Shown in pieces: positions 17,666 to 26,656 of a DNA stretch of 64,000 nucleotides. Both the position numbers and the translations under genes were made by a program. Source of the stretch: Caldisericota bacterium (lineage in GTDB: Bacteria; Caldisericota; JANLFM01); NCBI GenBank assembly GCA_024655965.1, contig JANLFL010000003.1, forward strand, positions 203,454 to 267,453, written 5' to 3'. Position 1 is the first letter of the stretch. Each line of letters begins with the position of its first letter. Under the pieces are notes generated by a model. The model was given only the letters and a program-made list of their open reading frames with translations, did no database searches and was not told the origin of the DNA.

Positions 17666-18556
17666 ATGGCTCAGTTAATCATCCACGGAGGGGCGGGGAA
17701 GATCCGGGAGGAGGAGGAACACCGAAAGGGTATTCAAGAAGCATTAAAATTGGGGTGGGAAGCTCTTTTAAATCAGGGGCCTCTTGAGGCGGTCCTGGCT
17801 GCCGTCTGCTCAATGGAGGACAACCCGGTATTTAATTGCGGCTTCGGTTCCTCCCTAAATCTGGAAAAAGAGGTTGAGATGGACGCTTCCGTGATGCTTT
17901 CGGATGGCTCCTTCGGGGGTGTGGCGGCTTTGAAGGCGGTCAGGCACCCGATCCTGGTTGCCCGGAAAGTGATGGAGGAGACGGACCACCTCCTCCTTTC
18001 CGGGGATGGCGCCTTAAAGTTCGCGCGAAAAATGGGATTTGAACCCTTCGATCCCGCCACAGAGGAAAGGTTAAAAATTCTCGAGGAACAAATTCAATCC
18101 GGAAACCTTCCTTACCTTCCTCGTCTTTCCCGGGCCTTGAGGGAAAATCCTTCTCAAGTTTTTGAAAAGTGGGGAACCGTGGGGGCAGTTGCCCGGGATG
18201 ACACAGGGGTGATTGCCGTGGCCACCTCCACCGGGGGGATTTCGGGGAAACTTCCCGGAAGGGTAGGGGATTCCCCCATTCCCGGGGCAGGCACTTTCGC
18301 CTCCAATTTCGGTGGAGTCTCTTGCACCGGACATGGCGAGGAGATCCTCCGGCTTCTTCTCGCTTTCAGGGCCTGTGAGGGAATGCAATTTAAAACCGCT
18401 CCCCAGGTCCTGGAAGAACTGGCTACCTGGGCAAATAGCCGGGGTTGCTCTTGCGGGCTAATTGGGATTGACTGGCGGGGAAACATTGGATTTGCTTTCA
18501 ATACCCAGAGCATGTCCTACGGGTTCACCGATGGAAAGAGAACGGTGATTTTTTAA
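17666..18556 (+). CDS. Isoaspartyl peptidase / plant-type L-asparaginase (Ntn hydrolase)
   Basis: This self-cleaving N-terminal nucleophile hydrolase removes isoaspartyl residues from peptides and can hydrolyse asparagine. The 296-residue precursor begins LIIHGGAG, typical of the family. The autocleavage site and nucleophile are T171 in KWGTVGAVARDDTG, followed by STGGISGKLPGRVGDSPIPG and ASNFGGVSCTGHGEEILR, which shape the active site. ATG 17666 is preferred over an in-frame TTG three bases earlier because GGAGG at 17655-17659 is ideally spaced. It may form a unit with the upstream dehydrogenase. Confidence 0.93.
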   Translation: MAQLIIHGGAGKIREEEEHRKGIQEALKLGWEALLNQGPLEAVLAAVCSMEDNPVFNCGFGSSLNLEKEVEMDASVMLSDGSFGGVAALKAVRHPILVARKVMEETDHLLLSGDGALKFARKMGFEPFDPATEERLKILEEQIQSGNLPYLPRLSRALRENPSQVFEKWGTVGAVARDDTGVIAVATSTGGISGKLPGRVGDSPIPGAGTFASNFGGVSCTGHGEEILRLLLAFRACEGMQFKTAPQVLEELATWANSRGCSCGLIGIDWRGNIGFAFNTQSMSYGFTDGKRTVIF

Positions 18557-18571
18557 AACCCGAAAGAGTCC

Positions 18572-18600
18572 TTGCGCCTTTTTTTCTAATCGGGTAAACT
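18572..18600 (+). promoter_or_regulatory. Promoter for tRNA-Glu
   Basis: TTGCGC (18572-18577) and TAAACT (18595-18600) are separated by 17 bp and lie 17 bp upstream of the tRNA-Glu 5' end, a convincing sigma-70-type arrangement. Confidence 0.55.
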
Positions 18601-18617
18601 ATCACGGCGTTATTTTC

Positions 18618-18693
18618 GCCCTCATCGTCTAGCGGCCCAGGACATCGCCCTTTCAAGGCGAAAACGGCGGTTCGACTCCGCCTGGGGGCACCA
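18618..18693 (+). tRNA. tRNA-Glu (TTC)
   Basis: Acceptor GCCCTCA pairs TGGGGGC (one T-G wobble). The anticodon stem TCGCC/GGCGA closes loop CTTTCAA with anticodon TTC, and the T-arm is GGCGG-TTCGACT-CCGCC. The discriminator is A and CCA is encoded at 18691-18693. Confidence 0.96.
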
Positions 18694-18700
18694 AAATCCT

Positions 18701-18729
18701 TTCACCCGAAAGAAAAAATCTGGCATAAT
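18701..18729 (+). promoter_or_regulatory. Promoter for tRNA-Gln
   Basis: TTCACC (18701-18706) lies 17 bp from CATAAT (18724-18729), 18 bp upstream of tRNA-Gln. Each tRNA thus appears to have its own promoter. Confidence 0.5.
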
Positions 18730-18747
18730 TATTTAAGAGGGCTTATC

Positions 18748-18821
18748 TGGGGAGTCGTCCAGTGGTAGGACAACGGACTTTGGATCCGTAAACGGTGGTT
18801 CGAGTCCATCCTCCCCAGCCA
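18748..18821 (+). tRNA. tRNA-Gln (TTG)
   Basis: Acceptor TGGGGAG pairs CTCCCCA. The anticodon stem ACGGA/TCCGT closes loop CTTTGGA with anticodon TTG, and the T-loop is TTCGAGT. The discriminator is G and CCA is encoded at 18819-18821. glmU starts 9 nt downstream. Confidence 0.96.
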
Positions 18822-18830
18822 TTAGAGAAA

Positions 18831-19778
18831 ATGATTTATTCAGCTGTCCTGGCAGCAGGATTAGGAAAAAGAATGAAATCCGACCTCCCCAAGGTCCTCC
18901 ACCCAATCCTGGGGAGGCCGATGATTTTTTATGTCCTCGATGCCCTGAGCTTCCTTCCTCCTGAAAAAGTTTTCCTGGTGATCGGGCACAAGGGGGAACT
19001 GGTGAAAGAAAAGGTCCAGGGGAACTTTAATTTCGTTTATCAAAACGAACAATTGGGGACTGGCCACGCCCTCGCCCAACTTGAGCCATTCCTTTCCCGG
19101 GAATCAGGAACGCTTGTCGTTGTTCCAGGGGATATGCCCCTTTTGGAAAAAAAGCACATTGAGCAAGTCCTCGCCTTTCATGAAAAGGGGGAATATCTGG
19201 CAACCATCCTTACAGCCTTGGTTGAAGACCCTTCCACCCTGGGGAGGGTTCTTCGGGAGAAGGACGGTTCCTTCAAAGTGATCGTGGAGGAAGCAGATGC
19301 TTCCGAGGAGGACCTGAAAATCAGGGAGGTCTGTACTTCCGTGTACGCCTTTCGCCTCCCCGAGATCTTCGGATTTTTAAAGATGCTCAAGCCGGAAAAT
19401 AGGCAAGGGGAATATTACTTGACCGACGTTTTTCCCTTGATGAAAAAAAGCGGGAAGGTCGGGGTTGTTACCGCTGAGGATATCCCCATAATTGGGGTGA
19501 ATGACCGGGAACAACTCTATTCTTCACAGGAAGCCTTGCGTTCCCGCCTTTTTTCTCGTTTAATGAAAGAGGGTGTAACCCTGGAGGATACCAGGACAAT
19601 TTTCATTGACTGGAATGTTCAAATCGGCCGGGATACCGTGATAAAGCCATTCACCTTGATTGAGGGGAATACGGTGATTGGTCAATCCTGCGTCCTTGGC
19701 CCTTTTATTTGGTTGAAGGACGAGATCGTGGAAGATTACTCCCAAATTTGGGGAAAAATAGAGAGGAGATCAAAGTGA
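18831..19778 (+). CDS. glmU: GlmU-type N-acetylglucosamine-1-phosphate uridylyltransferase, lacking most of the acetyltransferase domain
   Basis: GlmU makes UDP-GlcNAc for peptidoglycan and lipopolysaccharide. The N-terminal pyrophosphorylase domain is complete: LAAGLGKRMKSDLPKVLHP, NEQLGTGHALAQ, VVVPGDMPLL, GEYYLTDVFPLM. After ~residue 250 only two or three hexapeptide rungs of the left-handed beta helix follow and the protein stops at 315 residues, versus ~455 in bifunctional GlmU. The acetyltransferase active site is therefore absent, and glucosamine-1-phosphate acetylation must be done by another protein. The frame is open upstream into tRNA-Gln; ATG 18831 is the first start after the tRNA. 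Its stop overlaps prs (GTGA). Confidence 0.88.
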   Translation: MIYSAVLAAGLGKRMKSDLPKVLHPILGRPMIFYVLDALSFLPPEKVFLVIGHKGELVKEKVQGNFNFVYQNEQLGTGHALAQLEPFLSRESGTLVVVPGDMPLLEKKHIEQVLAFHEKGEYLATILTALVEDPSTLGRVLREKDGSFKVIVEEADASEEDLKIREVCTSVYAFRLPEIFGFLKMLKPENRQGEYYLTDVFPLMKKSGKVGVVTAEDIPIIGVNDREQLYSSQEALRSRLFSRLMKEGVTLEDTRTIFIDWNVQIGRDTVIKPFTLIEGNTVIGQSCVLGPFIWLKDEIVEDYSQIWGKIERRSK

Positions 19779-20749
19779 GCACTCCTGAGAGAATCCATCT
19801 TTTTACCGGAAACAGCAACCGACCTCTGGCCGAGGAAGTTGCTGGTTTTTTGGGGATTAAACTCGGTGAGATGGAAGTTTCCCGATTCGCTGACGGGGAG
19901 ACAAGGGTTAGGTGCGCGGAGAGCGTGAGGGGGCTTGACGTCTTTGTCCTTCAGCCTACCTGCCCACCTGTAAATGAAAATTTGATGGAACTTTTAATTA
20001 TTATCGATGCTTTAAAGAGGGCCTCCGCGAAGAGCATCACCGTCCTCGTACCCTATTACGGGTATGCCCGTCAGGATCGGAAAACCCGACCCCGGGAACC
20101 CATCACCGCAAAACTGGTAGCCGATTTAATCACCGTTGCCGGGGCAAACAGGGTGGTAGCTGTGGACCTTCACGCAGGTCAAATTCAGGGTTTCTTCAAT
20201 ATCCCCTTCGATAACCTCACAGCTTCCCTCCTTTTCCAGGATTACTTTTCCCGGAAAGGAGTCCAGGACGCGGTGATCGTTGCCCCGGACATAGGCAGGG
20301 TTCCCCGGACCAGGATTCTTTCCAGCAAGATGAACTGGTCTCTGGCAATCGTGGAGAAGAGAAGGCCCGAACCGGATAAAGCTGAAGTGGCAAGCGTCAT
20401 CGGGGACGTGAAAGGGAAGCTCGCCATATTGGTTGACGATATGATTACCACGGGTAATACCTTAATCACGGCAGCGGAAGCAGTATGGAAAAACGGAGCG
20501 CGGAAAATTCTTGCGGCTTGTACCCACGCAGTCCTCGTTGGCGAGGCGATTAAAAAACTTGAGGAGTCCCCAATTGAGGAGCTTGTGGTAACGAACACCG
20601 TCCCAATTCCCCCGGAGAAAATGCTTCCCAAGATCACGGTTCTTTCCGTGGCTCCCCTTCTGGGAGAAGCGATAATTCGAATTCTTGAGAACCGGTCAAT
20701 TTCTGATTTGTTCACCGTTGGCGCATCAGAACAAATTGCACTTTATTGA
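19775..20749 (+). CDS. prs: Ribose-phosphate pyrophosphokinase (PRPP synthetase)
   Basis: Prs makes phosphoribosyl pyrophosphate from ribose 5-phosphate and ATP for nucleotide, His and Trp synthesis. The 324-residue protein has the class I features: FTGNSNRPLAEEVAGFLG, RFADGETRV, PYYGYARQDRKTRPREPI (the catalytic flexible loop), VDLHAGQIQGFF and the PRPP-binding VDDMITTGNT. GTG 19775 in the glmU stop is chosen; the upstream open frame is the glmU 3' end. The glmU-prs-rplY-pth-mfd order is common in Firmicutes-like genomes. Confidence 0.97.
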   Translation: MSTPERIHLFTGNSNRPLAEEVAGFLGIKLGEMEVSRFADGETRVRCAESVRGLDVFVLQPTCPPVNENLMELLIIIDALKRASAKSITVLVPYYGYARQDRKTRPREPITAKLVADLITVAGANRVVAVDLHAGQIQGFFNIPFDNLTASLLFQDYFSRKGVQDAVIVAPDIGRVPRTRILSSKMNWSLAIVEKRRPEPDKAEVASVIGDVKGKLAILVDDMITTGNTLITAAEAVWKNGARKILAACTHAVLVGEAIKKLEESPIEELVVTNTVPIPPEKMLPKITVLSVAPLLGEAIIRILENRSISDLFTVGASEQIALY

Positions 20750-20770
20750 AACCAGGAAAGGAGAATTAAC

Positions 20771-21424
20771 ATGGCTGAAATCACTCTTGAGGTATATACA
20801 AGAAGCACGAAATCAAAAGGGGAAACACGGGGACTAAGGCAACAGGGGAAAATCCCTGCGATCCTTTACGGAAAAGGAGTCTCTCCTCTTCCTCTTTCTG
20901 TTGACGGGAAAGCCTTTCAAAAAGCCCTAAAGAACCCCGCCGGCTTAAATGCCATTTTTAAGCTCAAAGTAAAGGATGATGGTTCCGAGGATTCTTATAT
21001 CGCCATGGTAAAGGACATTCAGCGGGATTACCTGAATGAAAACATCCTCCATGTTGATTTCCATGCTATCTCCCTGACGGAAAAAATTTCCGTCATGATC
21101 CCCGTGCGCCTGGTTGGCGTTTCCAGGGGGGTCAAGGAAGGAGGAGTCCTCCAGCAGAACCTCCACGAGATCGAAGTAGAGTGCCTTCCCACCCAGATAC
21201 CACCCCATATTGACCTGGATATTTCCAACCTGGAGATCGGCGACTCTCTTTTTGCTCGGGACATTCCCCTTCCCGAAGGCCTATCCCTTTTGACCGATGG
21301 GGGCTCCCCCATTGTGACCATCGTTCCTCCCGAAGTTGAGGAAGCTCCGGCGGAAGCCGCCCCCGCAGAGCAAGAGACCCCTTCGGCTCCTCCCTCTGAA
21401 AAAGCTGAGGCCAAAAAAGAATAA
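20771..21424 (+). CDS. rplY: 50S ribosomal protein L25 / general stress protein Ctc
   Basis: This is the long, two-domain (TL5/CTC) form of L25, which binds 5S rRNA. Residues 1-95 form the L25 barrel (RGLRQQGKIPAILYGKG, NILHVDFHAISL) and ~96-185 the CTC beta domain (IPVRLVGVSRGVKEGGVL, HIDLDISNLEIGDS). A ~30-residue Ala/Glu/Pro-rich acidic tail follows. It is 217 residues, as expected. AAGGAGAATTAAC precedes ATG 20771. Confidence 0.96.
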   Translation: MAEITLEVYTRSTKSKGETRGLRQQGKIPAILYGKGVSPLPLSVDGKAFQKALKNPAGLNAIFKLKVKDDGSEDSYIAMVKDIQRDYLNENILHVDFHAISLTEKISVMIPVRLVGVSRGVKEGGVLQQNLHEIEVECLPTQIPPHIDLDISNLEIGDSLFARDIPLPEGLSLLTDGGSPIVTIVPPEVEEAPAEAAPAEQETPSAPPSEKAEAKKE

Positions 21425-21426
21425 AT

Positions 21427-21990
21427 TTGAAACTGATTGTTGGGCTGGGTAACCCCGGAAAACAATTCGAGAAAAACCGCCACAATATTGGATTTCGGAT
21501 CCTGAGGGCTTTTGCCAGGAAAAGGGGGTTAACCCCTTGGGTGAGGAGGGGAAATTCCAGGTTCATCCTTCATGCCGACTTTACCCTCCTCCTCCCCTTA
21601 ACTTTTATGAACAGATCGGGAATCGCCGTAAAAAAATGGATGATTCAATTGGGGGTCTCCCCATCTGAAATTCTGGTCATCCACGACGACGTGGACATCG
21701 AATTCGGGGAAATCAGGTTTAAATCGGGGGGGTCCAGCGGAGGGCACAAAGGCTTGAATTCCATCATTTCGGAAATAAAAACCCAGGACTTCTCCCGCTT
21801 GAGGTTCGGAATTGGAAAGGACCCCGATTTTCCCACGGAGGAATTCGTGCTCCAGGATTTTTCCCCGGAGGAAGAAGGAAGGATTCAAGTTCTTTTGGAA
21901 AGCGCAATTCAAGGATTGGACCTCTGGTTGGAAGAAGGAATTGAAGCCTGCATGAACCGGTTCAATCGAAAAAATTTACTTTCCCCTTGA
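21427..21990 (+). CDS. pth: Peptidyl-tRNA hydrolase
   Basis: Pth releases tRNA from prematurely dropped peptidyl-tRNAs. The 187-residue product has GLGNPG (Asn9), the catalytic His19 in NRHNIGF, LPLTFMNRSG, and IHDDVDIEFGEIRFKSGGSS split around the catalytic Asp; SGGHKGLNSI follows. All active-site residues are present. The start is TTG 21427, two bases after the rplY stop, and its stop overlaps the mfd start as TTGA. Confidence 0.97.
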   Translation: MKLIVGLGNPGKQFEKNRHNIGFRILRAFARKRGLTPWVRRGNSRFILHADFTLLLPLTFMNRSGIAVKKWMIQLGVSPSEILVIHDDVDIEFGEIRFKSGGSSGGHKGLNSIISEIKTQDFSRLRFGIGKDPDFPTEEFVLQDFSPEEEGRIQVLLESAIQGLDLWLEEGIEACMNRFNRKNLLSP

Positions 21991-24900
21991 ACCTTTTCCG
22001 AGTTTTCCACCCCGGAACCTCCTTAATCTCTTATTTGAAGGAACGCCCCCAAAGGGGCTCAATTCTTTTGGGGAAAGTCCTTCAGGGCTACTTTCCTTTT
22101 CTTTTGGGTATCCTCAGGGAAGAATTTAAATCCCCCGTCCTGGCCCTCTATTCCCAGGAAGACGACCTGGAGAAGGGGTTCCTGCTCTTGAAGGCCCTGG
22201 GGTTTCCTGTTTTTAAATTCCCCGGTTTTCAAGGATACCTGGGGGAAAAATCCCCCCTGGATCCCGCCATCCGTGGGGAGAGGATATCAACCCTCAGGGC
22301 AATTAAAAGCGAGAAAAACCCCGTGGTCCTTTCCAAGGTAAAATCGATCCTCCAGTTGACTCCCCCTCCCGAGTACCTTGAGAAGTTCTCTTTGAAACTC
22401 AAGAAGGGCTCCCAATATCCCTGGGAGGAACTCCTGGGGTATTTGAATCAAATTGGGCTTCAAAGGGTCCCCAGAGTGGAACAGCTCGGGGAATATTCCG
22501 TAAGAGGGGGGATCATAGATGTATTCACCCCTTCCAATGACCTTCCTTTACGGTTTGAGTTCTTGGGGGATGAACTTAATTCAATAAGGATTTTCGACCC
22601 GGAAACTCAGGTTTCCCGGGAGGAAATAGAAGAAACGGTTCTCCTCCCCTGGAGGCTTTTTGAGGTCAAAGAAGAAAGGCTTATTGACCTGGAAGAGGCT
22701 TTCAAAATCCAGATCGAAAAGTTAAAGAGGGACCGGAAATTCTCCGAGGCCCGATTCTTATCCCAGACCTTCATGCGGGATCTCGAATACCTGAAAAAGG
22801 GGATTAGCTTCCTCGAAGAGGATTATTATCTTCCCTTTTTCGCCCGGAATTCCTTCCTCTGGGAGCACCTCCCATCCGACTTCATCCTGATTTGCGAGGA
22901 AAAATCGCGAATCTCGCATGCTTTTGAAGAATTCCTCAATTCATCACGAAGGATTTACCAAGAAGCTTTAGATAGGGGGGAACAGGTTCCTTACCATTCG
23001 GGGATCTTTTTTAAATGGGAAGAATTCCAGGAGGAATTGGAAAGCCGAAGGGCGGTTTTTTGCACTCCCTTTAGTTCTCGGGTAGAGCTCCCCCTTGAAG
23101 CCCCCCCTCCTTTGCCCCAGTTCGCAGACTTGTCATTGCAATTGAGGTCCTGGCTCAATTCCGGAAAAACTGTCCTTTTTGCCGGAAAGGGAGCCCGGAG
23201 GTACAGGGGTCTCCTGGAAGGGGAAGGAATCTCCTTTCAGGAAGTGAGCTCTTTCCGAGAAGAAGTGAGTTCGGAATCACCGATAATCTGGGATTTTCCC
23301 CTTCCTTCGGGATTCGTCAATTCCGCCTCCGGATTAGTCGTCCTTTCAGATTTCGAGCTTTTTGGCTGGAAAAAGAGGACCTTTGCGGAAAGCAAGTACA
23401 AGCAGGCCAAAGCCGTTTCCTCAGCTGAGCAGCTTCAGGTAGGCGATTACGTTGTCCACCAGACTTACGGCATTGGAATCTACCAGGGCCTCCAGACTCT
23501 GAACATCGACGGAGTTAGCCGGGATTATTTCAAAATCGCCTATGCGGGGGAGGACAAACTATACATTCCCAGCGACCAGGTCTTTCTTATTCAAAAATAC
23601 CTTGGGGACAGCGTTAAACTCCCTCCTCTAACCAGGTTAAACACCACCGAGTGGGCAAGGACTAAGAAGAAAGTCAAGGAGTCCGTGGAAAAGGTCGCCC
23701 AGGAACTCCTTCAAATCTATGCAAAAAAGGAGACCTCATTTCCTGAACCTTTCTTTCCCCTGGAGCCTTGGGAAACGGACCTCTCTCAATCTTTCCCTTA
23801 CGAAGAAACCCCGGACCAAGCCCAAACAATTGCCGATGTCCTCCGGGATCTGGAAAGGGGGAAATGGATGGATCGGCTGGTCTGCGGTGATGTGGGTTAC
23901 GGAAAAACTGAGGTTGCCATTCGGGCTGCCTTTCGAACCGTTTCCGGGGGGAAACAGGTTGCGGTTCTCGTTCCCACCACCATCTTATGCCAGCAGCACT
24001 TCAACACTTTTCAAGAAAGGATGAAAGGTTTCCCGGTGAGGATTGGGGTTCTCTCTCGCTTTAAGTCCCCGAGAGAGCAAAACATGGTGATCAAGGGGTT
24101 GAAAGAGGGAAAGGTCGATATCGTGATCGGGACCCACAGGTTGCTTTCCGAAGACGTTCGGTTCAAGGATTTAGGGCTCCTGATCATCGACGAAGAGCAT
24201 AGGTTCGGGGTATTGCAGAAGGAGAAGATCAGGAAAATAAAAGGAAGCGTTCACGTTCTCAGCCTCTCCGCCACCCCAATTCCCCGGACGCTTCAGATGA
24301 GCCTTCTTGGAATAAAGGATACGAGCGTGATGGAAACTGCCCCTCAAAACCGGTATCCGGTGAAGACCTTCGTCACCGAGTTCTCCGACGACCTGATCAA
24401 GAAAGCCATCCTTTATGAACTTAACCGGGAAGGCCAGGTTTACTTTGTTCATAACCGCATTCAGGCCCTTCCCAGGCTCTACGGGAAACTGGGGGAACTT
24501 GTTCCCCAAGCAAGGATCGGGATTGCCCACGGAGGGATGCCAGAGGAAAGGTTGGAACAGGTAATGTGGGATTTCGCCCAGGGGGAGTACGATGTCCTCC
24601 TTTGCACCACGATAATTGAATCGGGAATTGACATCCCCAGGGCCAATACCCTCATCGTGGCGGATGCCCACAATTTGGGCCTGGCACAACTCTACCAGCT
24701 CCGGGGAAGAGTAGGTAGGAGCGACGTCCGTGCTTACGCTTACTTTTTGTACCCCAAATCTCGGGCTCTAAGCGAAGAAGCGGAAAAGAGACTACAAACG
24801 ATTCGCGATTTCTCTCAATTAGGGACGGGAATGAAGATTGCTTTAAAGGACCTGGAAATAAGGGGGGCCGGAAACCTTCTGGGTAAGGAGCAGCATGGGT

Positions 24901-25442
24901 TCATGCTCCAGGTTGGATTTCAAATGTACCGGGAGATGCTCGAGGAGGCAATCGAGAGGGTTAAAAAAGGGGAGGAGCTGCTTCTTCCTTCCGAAGAGCG
25001 TCCGGTAATTGAAATCGGGGTTAACGCCTTCATTCCTTCGGATTACATGGACCCGGAAAGTAAAATTGAATTTTACGAAAAACTGGCAAGTTTAAAATCA
25101 AAGGAAAAATTGAATCTGTTAAAAGCTGAAATGCGGGACAGGTTTGGACCCATTCCCCCTCCCTCCGAACTCTTATTTAAAGTTGTTGAGGCGCGCGTAC
25201 TCTGCGAAAGGATAAAAATAAGCAAGGTAGTCCGCGAGGGAAACCTCCTGGTTTTTTACTGGAAAGAGGAACCCTATTTTGATCCCCAGAGACTCGTGAT
25301 CCTTTCCCAAACTTTCCCCCGGCGGTTAAAGATTAAAGAGGATCATTTCTATTTAAGGCTGGAAGGCGAGCATGATGGAGAGATGGTCGATTTTGTGCTA
25401 AAAGTTTTAGGTATCCTTGAAAAGGAAGGGGGGCAAGCTTGA
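21987..25442 (+). CDS. mfd: Transcription-repair coupling factor Mfd
   Basis: Mfd removes RNA polymerase stalled at DNA lesions and recruits UvrA. The 1151-residue protein has the UvrB-like N-terminal region (~1-340, RVEQLGEYSVRGGIIDVF), the RNA-polymerase-interacting CarD-like domain (~475-545, GDYVVHQTYGIGIYQGL), and the translocase motor. The motor shows Walker A in GDVGYGKTEVAIRAAF, DEEHRFG, LSATPIPRTLQMSL and RGRVGRSDVRAYAYFLYP. The C-terminal D7 domain ends near residue 1140. TTG 21987 overlaps the pth stop. Length and motifs are complete. Confidence 0.98.
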   Translation: MNLFRVFHPGTSLISYLKERPQRGSILLGKVLQGYFPFLLGILREEFKSPVLALYSQEDDLEKGFLLLKALGFPVFKFPGFQGYLGEKSPLDPAIRGERISTLRAIKSEKNPVVLSKVKSILQLTPPPEYLEKFSLKLKKGSQYPWEELLGYLNQIGLQRVPRVEQLGEYSVRGGIIDVFTPSNDLPLRFEFLGDELNSIRIFDPETQVSREEIEETVLLPWRLFEVKEERLIDLEEAFKIQIEKLKRDRKFSEARFLSQTFMRDLEYLKKGISFLEEDYYLPFFARNSFLWEHLPSDFILICEEKSRISHAFEEFLNSSRRIYQEALDRGEQVPYHSGIFFKWEEFQEELESRRAVFCTPFSSRVELPLEAPPPLPQFADLSLQLRSWLNSGKTVLFAGKGARRYRGLLEGEGISFQEVSSFREEVSSESPIIWDFPLPSGFVNSASGLVVLSDFELFGWKKRTFAESKYKQAKAVSSAEQLQVGDYVVHQTYGIGIYQGLQTLNIDGVSRDYFKIAYAGEDKLYIPSDQVFLIQKYLGDSVKLPPLTRLNTTEWARTKKKVKESVEKVAQELLQIYAKKETSFPEPFFPLEPWETDLSQSFPYEETPDQAQTIADVLRDLERGKWMDRLVCGDVGYGKTEVAIRAAFRTVSGGKQVAVLVPTTILCQQHFNTFQERMKGFPVRIGVLSRFKSPREQNMVIKGLKEGKVDIVIGTHRLLSEDVRFKDLGLLIIDEEHRFGVLQKEKIRKIKGSVHVLSLSATPIPRTLQMSLLGIKDTSVMETAPQNRYPVKTFVTEFSDDLIKKAILYELNREGQVYFVHNRIQALPRLYGKLGELVPQARIGIAHGGMPEERLEQVMWDFAQGEYDVLLCTTIIESGIDIPRANTLIVADAHNLGLAQLYQLRGRVGRSDVRAYAYFLYPKSRALSEEAEKRLQTIRDFSQLGTGMKIALKDLEIRGAGNLLGKEQHGFMLQVGFQMYREMLEEAIERVKKGEELLLPSEERPVIEIGVNAFIPSDYMDPESKIEFYEKLASLKSKEKLNLLKAEMRDRFGPIPPPSELLFKVVEARVLCERIKISKVVREGNLLVFYWKEEPYFDPQRLVILSQTFPRRLKIKEDHFYLRLEGEHDGEMVDFVLKVLGILEKEGGQA

Positions 25443-26656
25443 AAAATATTTTCTGGGTGACCGAAAATCTGGCTTTCTCTCCCCAGGTGATTCCCGAGGA
25501 TTTCCAAGATTTATTTCGGGATGGGATCGGGGCAGTAGTTTCCCTCACGATCTCTCCCTTGAATAAGGAGGATTTTCCGGGGTTTGAACTCTTCCACCTG
25601 CCAATGGAAGAAAAGGTCCCCTCTCTTTCCCAGATCCAGGAATTCCTTTCGTTCCTGCGCTTGATGAGGACCATGAAGCGGAAGGTATTAGTGCATTGCT
25701 ACGCAGGCCTTGAAAGGAGCCCGACAATGGTCGCCTCATACCTCATAAGTTCGGGAATGAAACCTCAAGAAGCCATTTCCCGGATAAGATATCTCCGTCC
25801 GGAGGCCATAAACCAGGAGGAGGAACAATTCTTGAACGGTCTACCCTCCCTCCTAAAATTCGATTGCCCAAAAGATGGTGAATCGTTTGAAAACCTTCTC
25901 CAGGTGATGAGGACCCTGCGAAAAAAATGTCCTTGGGATAAGGAGCAATCCCACCAGAGCTTGGCAAAATACCTGATCGAGGAATCATGGGAGTTGCAAT
26001 CAGCGATAGGAAGTGGGGATCCGGAAAAAATAAAGGACGAGCTGGGGGATGTCCTTCTTCAGGTCGTTTTCCACGCAGTAATCGGTGAGGAAAGCGGGGA
26101 TTTCACTGTTTCCGATGTAATTTACCATTTAATTGAAAAGTTAGTCCGCCGTCATCCCCATGTCTTTTCCTCCCAGGCTTCCCTCACCCCCGATGGGGTA
26201 AAAAAGCAATGGGAAGAATTGAAATCGGAGGAGGGAAGATCGGGGCAAGAGAACAGGAGAAAATACATGCCCGCCCTCCTTCGCGCGGAAAGAATCCAGG
26301 AATCCGCCTCCGTAAATGGCTTCGATTGGGAATCCCCATCGGGAATCCTGGAGAAATTCCGGGAAGAGATGGGAGAATTGGAAGCTTTACTTGAAGGGAA
26401 AGATACAGAAAGGATGCGGGAAGAAATCGGGGACCTGCTATTTACCCTGGTCAACCTTTCCCGCTTTTTGAAGATCAACCCTGAAGAGGCCCTTCACCTG
26501 GCCACGGATAAATTCCTTGAAAGGTACGAAAAGGCCAGACGAAAGATCCAGGAAAAGGGGCTCAAACCCAGCAACCTTTCCCCGGAGGAAATAGATGGTT
26601 TTTGGGAAGAAACGAAAAGAGAGGACCCAGCTCGAGACAAACATAAGGGCGAATAA
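25439..26656 (+). CDS. mazG: Dual-specificity-type phosphatase fused to MazG nucleoside triphosphate pyrophosphohydrolase
   Basis: The 405-residue protein joins two enzymes. Residues ~1-140 resemble a cysteine phosphatase of the dual-specificity/protein-tyrosine family: H86-C-Y-A-G-L-E-R93-S94 fits HCxxGxxRS, and the preceding residues predict alternating strands and helices. Residues ~150-395 are a full tandem MazG: first domain with CPWDKEQSHQSL, EESWEL and DELGDVLLQVVFHA; second with EEMGELEAL and EEIGDLLFTLVNLSR. MazG hydrolyses NTPs to NMP and PPi. The open frame is continuous with no internal start needed. TTG 25439 overlaps the mfd stop. A phosphatase attached to MazG is an unusual arrangement. 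Confidence 0.9.
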   Translation: MKNIFWVTENLAFSPQVIPEDFQDLFRDGIGAVVSLTISPLNKEDFPGFELFHLPMEEKVPSLSQIQEFLSFLRLMRTMKRKVLVHCYAGLERSPTMVASYLISSGMKPQEAISRIRYLRPEAINQEEEQFLNGLPSLLKFDCPKDGESFENLLQVMRTLRKKCPWDKEQSHQSLAKYLIEESWELQSAIGSGDPEKIKDELGDVLLQVVFHAVIGEESGDFTVSDVIYHLIEKLVRRHPHVFSSQASLTPDGVKKQWEELKSEEGRSGQENRRKYMPALLRAERIQESASVNGFDWESPSGILEKFREEMGELEALLEGKDTERMREEIGDLLFTLVNLSRFLKINPEEALHLATDKFLERYEKARRKIQEKGLKPSNLSPEEIDGFWEETKREDPARDKHKGE

